Shown: positions 1 through 5,295 of the stretch, piece by piece | How the letters are laid out: every line of letters begins with the position of its first letter | Numbering within the stretch: the stretch's first letter is position 1 | Assembly: GCA_964558295.1 (NCBI GenBank) | Contig: CAZLDQ010000308.1 | Coordinates: forward strand, 1-5,354 | Length of the DNA: 5,354 nucleotides | Direction of reading: 5' to 3' | From: JBDKTH01 sp964558295 | GTDB taxonomy: Bacteria; Planctomycetota; Planctomycetia; Pirellulales; Thermoguttaceae | The notes under the pieces: model-generated | The model's database searches: none | What the model was told of the DNA's origin: nothing | What the model saw: the letters and a program-made list of their open reading frames with translations, nothing else | Made by a program: the position numbers and the translations under genes

Positions 1-24
1 CCAGCCTCCTACGTTGGGAAGGTC

Positions 25-58
25 GGCTTAGCGGACTTTTTCAACGGGCTGTTAGCCC
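25..58 (-). repeat. Hairpin plus GTTGAAAAAGTCC motif at the kinase 3' end (possible dispersed repeat)
   Basis: GGGCT (46..50) and AGCCC (54..58) form a 5-bp stem with a 3-nt loop that overlaps the kinase stop codon. On the minus strand it continues into CCCGTTGAAAAAGTCCGC. Motifs of the form TAACAGCCCGTTGAAAAA recur, as I remember them, in intergenic regions near gene ends in planctomycetes and some proteobacteria, so this may be a dispersed element. That is memory-based and only one copy is visible here. There is no U-tract on the kinase strand. Confidence 0.28.
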
Positions 59-1431
59 ATCGTCAGAAGGACGATAGTCAGGGCGATTAAGGCCAGGACG
101 AGCAGGCCACCCAGTACGCCGATGACGACAAGAACCCCTGAGCGAGGGAGAGATTGTCCCGTCAAAACCTCTTGGCCAGAGGGCCCGGATCGGATTGTCT
201 CGCCGAGCGGATAATCTAGCGTCTCCTCACACCGAGGGATTGGCGTTCGGGCGTCCTCGGGAGACGGTTGGGGCGGGACAGGGATTGTTTTCGGTTCGTT
301 CTCCCGAGACAGATTCACTTTGTGCGATGAGACTTCCTGGTTGTAGGTGGTGGAGTCCGTCCCAGAGAAGGACCGGTTTCCCTGTGCTCCCAGAACGGCT
401 TGGCAGGCCTCCAGGTCGGCGATGACTTCGCTCATCGATTGGTAACGGTCTTCCGGCTGCTTGGCCACCATTTTCTCAAAGACCGTTTCGAGGAATTCGG
501 GCACATCGCGCCGCGCACAACGGAGCGAGGGAATTGGGGCCGTGCGATGGGCCATCAAGACCTGGATGAAGGAATCGCCCGGGTAGATCGGTTGACTGGC
601 CAGGAGCCGGTAGAGGGTGCAACCGAGCGAGTAGATGTCTGAGCGATGATCGGCGCGGTGAGCGTCTTCCGCCTGCTCGGGGGCCATATAGTCACAGGTC
701 CCCATCATCTGCCCGTATTTAGTCAGGCGGTCGCCACAGGTGCATTCGCCAAGGTCGGTCGTCTCACTGATGCGGGCCAACCCCATGTCGAGGATCTTAA
801 CCGTTCCTTCTTGATCCACCAGCAGATTACCCGGCTTGATGTCGCGATGGATCACGCCATGTTTGTGGGCATATTCGAGTCCTCGCGCGGCTTGGAGGAT
901 GTAGCCGACCACCTGCCCAACGCCCAGCAGTTCCTGCTGCTCAGAATGCACAGTGCCCAGATCGCGTCCCTCGACGTATTCCATCACCAGATAATGGAGC
1001 CCGTCTTGTTCGCGTGCATCGTAGGCCGTGACGATGTTGGGATGGGAAAGCCGAGCCGCTGCCTCGACCTCGCGATAGAATCGTTTGACGGCGTCGGGCG
1101 ATTTCAACCGTCCAGCCGGAAGCATTTTGATCGCCACAACCCGTTTCATCCGCCGATGTTGGGCCTTGAAGACCACCCCCATCCCTCCCTCACCAAGCTT
1201 TTCGAGGATGAGGTACTCGTCGAACATCAGCCCACGGTGCTTCCCTTGGGAGATTGCGGTGGCCTGATACGGCGTAAGTTTCTTGGCTGCGACAAGTTCT
1301 TCGGCCAGGGTGGCCGCATCCCGGGGACGCTGCTCGGCTTGACAGCCATCGAGAAACGCCGTCACCTCGGTCAACGACATCAGCCCGCTGCGCGCGAGGT
1401 TACGGACGAATTGATCGAGTGTCAGCGTCAT
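52..1431 (-). CDS. Tail-anchored Ser/Thr protein kinase (Hanks type, planctomycete style)
   Basis: A eukaryotic-type protein kinase of 459 aa that phosphorylates Ser/Thr on unknown targets. Residues 1-75 form a helical N-terminal region (MTLTLDQFVRNL...) that I recognise from planctomycete kinases. The kinase domain spans about 73-345: Gly loop LGEGGMGVVF at 79-88, ATP lysine K102 in VAIK, helix-C Glu about E121, catalytic HRDIKPGN at 195-202, DMG (instead of DFG) at 215-217, APE at 250-252 and DIYSLG near 265. All catalytic residues are present, so it should be active. A Pro-rich linker (about 350-430) leads to one hydrophobic helix at 433-456, three residues from the C-terminus; SLPRSG before it suggests a cytoplasmic kinase. 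The sensor domain often found after the membrane segment in this family is absent. The frame is open back to an ATG at 1551, but that extension is not protein-like and lies upstream of a TATAAT promoter (1460..1465); the start at 1431 has a GGGGG Shine-Dalgarno-like run 5 nt upstream. Transcribed divergently from the metalloprotease gene. Target and stimulus are unknown. Confidence 0.93.
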   Translation of the reverse strand: MTLTLDQFVRNLARSGLMSLTEVTAFLDGCQAEQRPRDAATLAEELVAAKKLTPYQATAISQGKHRGLMFDEYLILEKLGEGGMGVVFKAQHRRMKRVVAIKMLPAGRLKSPDAVKRFYREVEAAARLSHPNIVTAYDAREQDGLHYLVMEYVEGRDLGTVHSEQQELLGVGQVVGYILQAARGLEYAHKHGVIHRDIKPGNLLVDQEGTVKILDMGLARISETTDLGECTCGDRLTKYGQMMGTCDYMAPEQAEDAHRADHRSDIYSLGCTLYRLLASQPIYPGDSFIQVLMAHRTAPIPSLRCARRDVPEFLETVFEKMVAKQPEDRYQSMSEVIADLEACQAVLGAQGNRSFSGTDSTTYNQEVSSHKVNLSRENEPKTIPVPPQPSPEDARTPIPRCEETLDYPLGETIRSGPSGQEVLTGQSLPRSGVLVVIGVLGGLLVLALIALTIVLLTMG

Positions 1432-1436
1432 CTTCA

Positions 1437-1441
1437 CCCCC
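1437..1441 (-). promoter_or_regulatory. Shine-Dalgarno-like GGGGG deciding the kinase start
   Basis: On the minus strand GGGGG lies 5 nt (TGAAG) upstream of the ATG at 1431. It can pair with the anti-Shine-Dalgarno CCUCC using one G-U pair. A second GGGGG run sits 3 nt further upstream (1445..1449). The run favours the start at 1431 over the upstream in-frame ATG. Confidence 0.45.
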
Positions 1442-1459
1442 GATCCCCCGTTGCCGCCG

Positions 1460-1489
1460 ATTATAACTTGCCCGACTTGGACCTGCCAT
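1460..1489 (-). promoter_or_regulatory. Candidate sigma-70 promoter of the kinase gene
   Basis: Read on the minus strand there is a perfect -10 hexamer TATAAT (1460..1465) and a -35-like ATGGCA (1484..1489, 4 of 6 matches to TTGACA) with an 18-bp spacer. The predicted transcription start is near 1453, giving a leader of about 22 nt before the ATG at 1431. This supports the shorter kinase start, because the ATG at 1551 would not be in this transcript. Confidence 0.6.
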
Positions 1490-1515
1490 CTTTTCGTCCG
1501 GTTTTGTGCGGTCTT

Positions 1516-1538
1516 TTCCCAGCTTTTTCCGCTGGGAA
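1516..1538. promoter_or_regulatory. Perfect inverted repeat between the divergent promoters (operator candidate)
   Basis: TTCCCAGC (1516..1523) and GCTGGGAA (1531..1538) are perfect inverted complements separated by 7 nt. The element lies between the kinase promoter (1460..1489) and the metalloprotease promoter (-10 at 1577..1582), about 60-75 bp upstream of both predicted transcription starts. That position suits a regulator-binding site shared by the two genes. It could also be a chance hairpin; neither side has the T-run of an intrinsic terminator. Confidence 0.4.
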
Positions 1539-1553
1539 CCCCCTCCCGCATCG

Positions 1554-1582
1554 TGGCTGCCGGGGGGGAAGCGTGCTATGAT
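1554..1582 (+). promoter_or_regulatory. Candidate extended -10 promoter of the metalloprotease gene
   Basis: TGCTATGAT at 1574..1582 is an extended -10 (TGn followed by TATGAT, 5 of 6 matches to TATAAT). The region about 17 bp upstream (1554..1559, TGGCTG) matches the -35 consensus poorly, as is common for extended -10 promoters. The spacer contains a run of seven G (1562..1568). Transcription would start near 1589, about 44 nt before the ATG at 1633. Confidence 0.5.
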
Positions 1583-1632
1583 TCTCCTGGGCACCACGCT
1601 GGCATCCTTGAGTCCTCTGACAGGCGATCCCT

Positions 1633-2559
1633 ATGTGCTTTCGATCAGTCCCGTGTCTGGCAAGTTTGGCCGTCTTCTACGTCATTGGAGGAACGCCTGA
1701 TGTCTGGGCACAGTCTCCCGCCGACGAACTCATGGTTCCAGCCCCTTTTGACAGACTGCTGCCATTGCATGAGCGTCTCGGTCCGCCAGAACCGGGCCAG
1801 TGGCTCGCCGAGCATCCCGAGCCGGGGCAGACCTACCGGCAGTATGTGCGCAGCCGTCCGGTTACGCCCGACAAACGCCGGCGTGTGATCTACGTCCAGC
1901 CGCTGGGCAACTTCACGACGACGCAGGAGCGGATCATCAAGCTGTCGGCGGAGTATATGGGACTCTACTTCGACCTGCCGGTGAAGATTCGCGACGGGCT
2001 GTCGCTCGACCTGATCCCGGCCAATGCGCGGCGCAAACATCCTGAATGGGGCATGGACCAGATTCTCTCGACCTACGTGCTCCAAGAAGTGCTCTCCCCA
2101 CGGCTCCCCTCCGACGCCGTGGCCTATATCGCCTTCACCGCCTCGGATCTCTGGCCCGGCGAAGGCTGGAATTTCGTCTTTGGCCAAGCCTCGCTCACCC
2201 AGCGCGTTGGCGTCTGGTCGATCTATCGCAAAGGCGACCCACACGAAAGCGACGCGTCGTTCCGCCTCTGCTTGCGACGAACGCTCAAGACGGCGACCCA
2301 CGAGACCGGGCACATGTTCTCCCTGCCGCACTGCATCTACTACGAGTGCAACATGTGCGGCAGCAACCATCTGGCCGAGTCGGATCGACATCCCTTGTGG
2401 CTCTGCCCGATTTGTCTGGCCAAACTCTGCTGGGCCACCAAGGCCGATCCTCTGAAACGGTTCGAGCGTTTGGCGGCGTTCTGCGACGCGCATGGTCTGA
2501 CCGTCGAGCAAGAGTTCTTCCAGAAGTCGCTTACGCTGCTCCGCGGGAAACAGCCGTAG
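1633..2559 (+). CDS. Exported archaemetzincin-like zinc metalloprotease (M54 family)
   Basis: A 308-aa protein with the archaemetzincin signature (family name AmzA/AMZ), probably a zinc-dependent peptidase outside the cytoplasm. HETGHMFSLPHC spans residues 223-234, giving zinc ligands H223, H227, H233 and catalytic base E224. It is followed by C239, M241 (C-x-M) and a CPIC pair at 258-261. C234, C239, C258 and C261 fit the second, structural zinc site typical of this family. The usual pattern is HExxHxxGxxHC; here position 8 is Ser (S230), not Gly. The spacing from the Met to the CxxC is 16 residues, against about 17 in the classical pattern. Residues 5-26 are hydrophobic and end in VWA-Q, a plausible signal peptidase I site, so export is inferred; known archaeal and animal members are mostly intracellular. 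The start is bounded by an in-frame TGA at 1618..1620; AGGCGA at 1622..1627 is a weak ribosome site. Substrate is unknown. Confidence 0.88.
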   Translation: MCFRSVPCLASLAVFYVIGGTPDVWAQSPADELMVPAPFDRLLPLHERLGPPEPGQWLAEHPEPGQTYRQYVRSRPVTPDKRRRVIYVQPLGNFTTTQERIIKLSAEYMGLYFDLPVKIRDGLSLDLIPANARRKHPEWGMDQILSTYVLQEVLSPRLPSDAVAYIAFTASDLWPGEGWNFVFGQASLTQRVGVWSIYRKGDPHESDASFRLCLRRTLKTATHETGHMFSLPHCIYYECNMCGSNHLAESDRHPLWLCPICLAKLCWATKADPLKRFERLAAFCDAHGLTVEQEFFQKSLTLLRGKQP

Positions 2560-2579
2560 GGGCCGGGCCACAAGCTTGC

Positions 2580-2612
2580 GGCAACCGTCCCTTCCTCGCG
2601 TCTCCGGTTGCC
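2580..2612. repeat. Inverted repeat downstream of the metalloprotease gene
   Basis: GGCAACCG (2580..2587) and CGGTTGCC (2605..2612) are perfect inverted complements with a 17-nt pyrimidine-rich loop, starting 20 nt after the stop codon. The position suits transcript 3'-end formation or protection, but no T-run follows, so it is not a standard intrinsic terminator. The rest of the 209-nt gap (2560..2768) holds only the promoter and ribosome site of the next gene, as far as I can see. Confidence 0.35.
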
Positions 2613-2687
2613 AACCTCGTAGTCATCACGTTCCGCGGGATGCTCTTACGCACGGCAGAGCGTATGGATGCCGAACATCTCCGCGGC

Positions 2688-2716
2688 TTGACCGGTGCGG
2701 GCGGCCAGACCAGAAT
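2688..2716 (+). promoter_or_regulatory. Candidate promoter of the Gfo/Idh/MocA gene
   Basis: TTGACC (2688..2693, 5 of 6 matches to the -35 consensus) is followed, after exactly 17 bp, by CAGAAT (2711..2716, 4 of 6 matches to the -10 consensus). Transcription would begin near 2724, leaving a leader of about 45 nt that includes the ribosome site at 2757..2761. Confidence 0.42.
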
Positions 2717-2756
2717 ACCAGTCCAGGTGCGTCTTGCGGTCCGTCATCTAGCACAC

Positions 2757-2761
2757 AGGAG
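2757..2761 (+). promoter_or_regulatory. Ribosome binding site fixing the oxidoreductase start
   Basis: AGGAG lies 7 nt before the ATG at 2769. It is the clearest Shine-Dalgarno in the window. It decides the start, because this reading frame stays open far upstream (back to 2046) through the metalloprotease gene. Confidence 0.75.
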
Positions 2762-2768
2762 CGATTCC

Positions 2769-4097
2769 ATGAGTAGCCACGCCACTCGTCGAAGTTTTCT
2801 GGGGACCACCGCCGCAGCCGCTGCCACCTGGGCTGGGGCCCACACGTATTCGGCCGAAGCACGGGCGAATCCTGGCCCGAATGAGACGATTAATATGGGA
2901 CTGATCGGTTGCGGTGGACAAGGCCGGGCCGTGATGGCAGGCCATATGCTGTGCCCCGAGGTGCGAGTGATCGCGGTCTGCGACCTGCAGGAAGGCCGGA
3001 TGGCCGATGCCCGCAAACAGGCCGGCGGCGACAAGGTGCTCACCTACCACGACTATCACAAGCTGCTGGACAACAAGGATATCGACGCGGTGATCGTGGC
3101 CACCAACGGCCACTGGCACGTGCTGCCGACGATCCATGCCTGCCAGGCCGGGAAAGATGTCTACGTGGAAAAACCCCTGGGCACCTCGATCGGCGAAGGG
3201 CGTGCAGCGGTCCAGGCGGCACGCAAGTACAACCGCATCGTGCAGCTTGGCACCCAGCAGCGCAGTTGGCCGCATTACCAACAGGCGGTCGACGTGATCC
3301 GTTCCGGCCGGTTGGGCGAGATCTCCGAAGTGAAGGTCTGGGACTTTGACTACTTCTACCCCGGCTTCGGCGCCCCGGCCGACTGCGAGCCGCCCCAGGG
3401 ACTTGACTGGGACTTCTGGCTCGGCCCCTCGCCCAAGGTGCCTTTCAATCCCAATCGGTTGGCCAAACACTACTGGTTCTTCGACTATGGCGGCGGCTGG
3501 CAGGTGGATTGGGCCGTGCACCATTACGACATCGTTCATTGGGCCTTGGGCGTGAAGGCCCCGGTCGCCGCCACGGCGCTGGGCGGCTTCAAATGCTTCG
3601 ACCCGACCAACATCGAGTGGCCCGACACGTTCGTCGGAGTCCTTGATTACGGCCCCGGCCCCGTGGCCCAAAAGGGTTTCTTGCTGCAGTACACGTTCCG
3701 CGGCGGTTGCCGGCGCGAACAGCGGTCCCACGGCAAGTGCTTCTTCGGTTCCGAGGCCTCGATGTTGCTCGACCGGAGCGGCTACACGATCACCCCGGAA
3801 CGCGGCAAGGCAGGCAAGGAGGAGACCGTCAACAACACGTTTACGCATAACGTCCATGTAACCAGCCTGCACGAACACGCCAAGGTGTTCTTGGACTGCA
3901 TCCGCACTCGCAAGCGCCCGCCGGCCGATGTCGCCCAAGGGCATGAATCGACCGTTCCCGGCCACTTGATGAACATCGCCTGGCGCACCGGCCGACCGAT
4001 CCGCTGGGACGCCGAGCGGGAACAGGTTGTCGACGACGCCGAGGCCAACGCTCTGGTGACAAAGCAGTACCGTGCCCCGTGGCGGCTGGATGTCTGA
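2769..4097 (+). CDS. Tat-exported Gfo/Idh/MocA family oxidoreductase
   Basis: A 442-aa NAD(P)-dependent dehydrogenase, probably acting on a sugar, cyclitol or related polyol outside the cytoplasm; the substrate cannot be read from the sequence. The N-terminus is a twin-arginine signal: TRRSFL at residues 6-11, an Ala-rich core (15-24) and a plausible ARA-N cleavage after residue 33. The Rossmann fold starts at about residue 41 with GLIGCGGQGR (44-53). EKP at 134-136 supplies the conserved Lys (K135). GGWQVDWAVHHYD (242-254) carries the D-x3-H-x2-D active-site pattern (D247, H251, D254) of inositol-dehydrogenase-like members. The C-terminal half (about 165-440) is the substrate/oligomerisation domain of the large planctomycete subgroup. 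Tat export is consistent with a cofactor bound before translocation. The start at 2769 is set by AGGAG and the signal peptide. The gene has its own promoter candidate (2688..2716), and no neighbour suggests a specific pathway. Confidence 0.93.
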   Translation: MSSHATRRSFLGTTAAAAATWAGAHTYSAEARANPGPNETINMGLIGCGGQGRAVMAGHMLCPEVRVIAVCDLQEGRMADARKQAGGDKVLTYHDYHKLLDNKDIDAVIVATNGHWHVLPTIHACQAGKDVYVEKPLGTSIGEGRAAVQAARKYNRIVQLGTQQRSWPHYQQAVDVIRSGRLGEISEVKVWDFDYFYPGFGAPADCEPPQGLDWDFWLGPSPKVPFNPNRLAKHYWFFDYGGGWQVDWAVHHYDIVHWALGVKAPVAATALGGFKCFDPTNIEWPDTFVGVLDYGPGPVAQKGFLLQYTFRGGCRREQRSHGKCFFGSEASMLLDRSGYTITPERGKAGKEETVNNTFTHNVHVTSLHEHAKVFLDCIRTRKRPPADVAQGHESTVPGHLMNIAWRTGRPIRWDAEREQVVDDAEANALVTKQYRAPWRLDV

Positions 4098-4195
4098 CCC
4101 CCAGCAAGAAGGAACGGGGAGATTTCCTGAATTGGAAAAGGTCCCGCCGGGTCCCAAAGAGACCTCTGCAGGCGGAACATCGCATACGCCTTCCA

Positions 4196-4214
4196 GCGGC
4201 TGTCGATCAGCCGC
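4196..4214. repeat. GC-rich hairpin between the oxidoreductase and cysK genes
   Basis: GCGGCTG (4196..4202) and CAGCCGC (4208..4214) form a perfect 7-bp stem with a 5-nt TCGAT loop. It begins 99 nt after the oxidoreductase stop and ends 16 nt before the cysK -35. It could end the upstream transcript, although no T-run follows, or be an operator just upstream of the cysK promoter. Apart from this and the promoter I see nothing definite in the gap 4098..4312. Confidence 0.4.
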
Positions 4215-4230
4215 ACGTCGAAAACCGCTA

Positions 4231-4259
4231 CTGACGCGAGCCACCCGGCGCGGTATAAA
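4231..4259 (+). promoter_or_regulatory. Candidate sigma-70 promoter of cysK
   Basis: CTGACG (4231..4236, 4 of 6 matches to TTGACA) and TATAAA (4254..4259, 5 of 6 matches to TATAAT) are separated by exactly 17 bp. Transcription would start near 4266, giving a leader of about 47 nt before the ATG at 4313. An upstream TTG start at 4271 would sit almost on the transcription start, which argues for 4313. Confidence 0.6.
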
Positions 4260-4292
4260 TACTGTCCAATTTGCTCAACTCTCCCAATTGTC

Positions 4293-4319
4293 ATGCTCTC
4301 CCCACCAGAACCATGCTGA
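4293..4319 (+). other. Possible 8-codon upstream ORF (MLSPPEPC) overlapping the cysK start
   Basis: An ATG at 4293 opens an 8-codon frame encoding MLSPPEPC. Its TGC Cys codon (4314..4316) and TGA stop (4317..4319) overlap the cysK start codon (4313..4315). Neither this ORF nor cysK has a visible Shine-Dalgarno sequence. A proline-rich mini-ORF ending in Cys directly on the start of a cysteine-synthesis gene suggests translational coupling or a leader peptide, but a frame this short can easily arise by chance. Confidence 0.2.
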
Positions 4320-5200
4320 CGGACAATATCCTCAACCTCATTGGCAACACCCCTCTGATCCACCTTAAGGGGGAAAACATTTATGCCAAGGCCGAGTTTC
4401 TTAATCCAGGCGGAAGCATCAAGGACCGTGTTGCCCGGGCGATGATCGAAGGGGCCGAGCGCGACGGTCGCCTGAAACCCGACTCGATCCTCTGTGAGCC
4501 AACCAGCGGTAACACGGGAATCGGCATCGCGTTGATTGGCCGGCTCAAGGGCTACAAAGTGCGTATCGTCATGCCGGAAGGGATGAGCGAGGAACGCAAG
4601 CGGATCATCCGTGCGCTAGGCGCGGAATTGGTGCTGACCCCGGACAGCGAGAGTATTGGCGGAGCCGTGGAGCGCGTGAGACAGTTTGCGGCCGAGGATC
4701 CCAGGATCTTTGTCCCCCAGCAGTTTGAGAATCCCGACAATCCCCAGTGCCACTACCAGGAAACGGCCCGCGAACTCTGGCGGCAGATGGACGGCGATAT
4801 CGCCGTGTTCGTCGCTGGCGTGGGCAGCGGCGGCACCTTGCAAGGCGTGGGGAAGTATCTCAAGGAACGGCGGCCCGACGTGAAGATTGTGGCCGTCGAA
4901 CCGAAAAACGTCTCGGCCCTCTTAGGTCAAGAGCCGGGATTGCACCAGATTCAAGGCATCGGCGACGGCTTCATTCCAGCCGTACTCGATGTATCGTTGG
5001 TCGACGAGGTCATCGAGGTCAGCGACGAAGACGCCATCAAGACCACGCGACAATTGAGCCGCGACTTCGGCCTTCTGGTCGGCACTTCTTCGGGCGCGAA
5101 CATTTGGGCCGCACGTCAACTGACCGAAAAATACCCCGGCAACATCGCCACCGTATTGCCGGACCGGGCAGAGCGCTACTTCAGCACCGCGCTGCTATGA
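4313..5200 (+). CDS. cysK: Cysteine synthase (O-acetylserine sulfhydrylase)
   Basis: A 295-aa PLP enzyme that makes L-cysteine from O-acetylserine and sulfide in the cytoplasm. NILNLIGNTPLIHL (5-18) is the family N-terminus; NPGGSIKDR (31-39) holds the PLP lysine K37; TSGNTG (64-69) is the substrate-binding loop; QQF (136-138) follows; GVGSGGT (169-175) binds the PLP phosphate; VGTSSGAN (256-263) supplies the Ser facing the PLP ring nitrogen; VLPDRAERYFST (281-292) is the usual C-terminal end. It is slightly shorter than typical CysK (about 300-325 aa) but complete at both ends. It has HYQETARELW where most CysK read TTGPEIW, so a CysM-like or cystathionine beta-synthase-like preference cannot be excluded; the heme and CBS domains of the latter are absent. 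I chose the ATG at 4313 because the family motif starts directly after it and the promoter predicts a start near 4266; a TTG at 4271 would add 14 uncharacteristic residues. No Shine-Dalgarno is visible. Confidence 0.93.
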   Translation: MLTDNILNLIGNTPLIHLKGENIYAKAEFLNPGGSIKDRVARAMIEGAERDGRLKPDSILCEPTSGNTGIGIALIGRLKGYKVRIVMPEGMSEERKRIIRALGAELVLTPDSESIGGAVERVRQFAAEDPRIFVPQQFENPDNPQCHYQETARELWRQMDGDIAVFVAGVGSGGTLQGVGKYLKERRPDVKIVAVEPKNVSALLGQEPGLHQIQGIGDGFIPAVLDVSLVDEVIEVSDEDAIKTTRQLSRDFGLLVGTSSGANIWAARQLTEKYPGNIATVLPDRAERYFSTALL

Positions 5201-5210
5201 AGAGAGGGAA

Positions 5211-5231
5211 GGGTTCGGGGTTCAGGATTCC
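5211..5231 (+). repeat. Reverse-oriented heptamer tract after cysK
   Basis: Three consecutive 7-mers, GGGTTCG, GGGTTCA and GGATTCC, begin 11 nt after the cysK stop. The first two are reverse complements of the CCCTGAA-type heptamers that form the array at 5296..5354. Positions 5211..5226 pair with 5304..5319 at 14 of 16 positions, so the two tracts can form the arms of a long stem. Confidence 0.55.
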
Positions 5232-5261
5232 GCTTCTGAGGTGAATTAGGAAGTCAAGATA

Positions 5262-5280
5262 TGGCGGCCCCAGTCCGCCA
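5262..5280. repeat. Small hairpin downstream of cysK
   Basis: TGGCGG (5262..5267) and CCGCCA (5275..5280) are perfect inverted complements around a 7-nt loop, 61 nt after the cysK stop and inside the larger heptamer inverted repeat. No T-run follows on either strand. It may help form the cysK mRNA 3' end or be part of the larger repeat element. Confidence 0.35.
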
Positions 5281-5295
5281 AGTATGTGCCCCGCG

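Noticed and set aside
1432..1551. N-terminal extension of the kinase to an ATG at 1551 (499 aa)
   Set aside because: The extra 40 residues are not protein-like, and the extension crosses a perfect TATAAT promoter and the intergenic palindrome. The start at 1431 fits the family N-terminus.
646..1581. Plus-strand open frame of 311 codons opposite the kinase
   Set aside because: It is fully antisense to a gene with intact kinase motifs and its translation shows no recognisable domain; it is a shadow of GC-rich codon use.
1645..2571. Minus-strand open frame of 308 codons opposite the metalloprotease
   Set aside because: It mirrors the protease gene almost end to end; no motif or start signal supports it.
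2046..2768. Upstream extension of the oxidoreductase frame inside the metalloprotease gene
   Set aside because: It overlaps the protease in another frame. The AGGAG site, the promoter and the Tat signal all place the start at 2769.
2748..4244. Minus-strand open frame of 498 codons opposite the oxidoreductase
   Set aside because: It is antisense to a well-supported gene; the translation has no recognisable family and reflects third-position GC bias.
4271..4312. TTG start for cysK at 4271
   Set aside because: It adds 14 uncharacteristic residues and would leave only a few bases of leader after the predicted transcription start; the ATG at 4313 fits the family.
3782..4363. Minus-strand frame across the oxidoreductase-cysK gap, with a fairly protein-like stretch (FDVRLIDSRWKAYAMF) around 4150-4265
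   Set aside because: It overlaps the 3' end of the oxidoreductase, the cysK promoter and the cysK start, and I recognise no family. A decayed gene remnant is possible; a protein search with the 4100..4300 translation would settle it.
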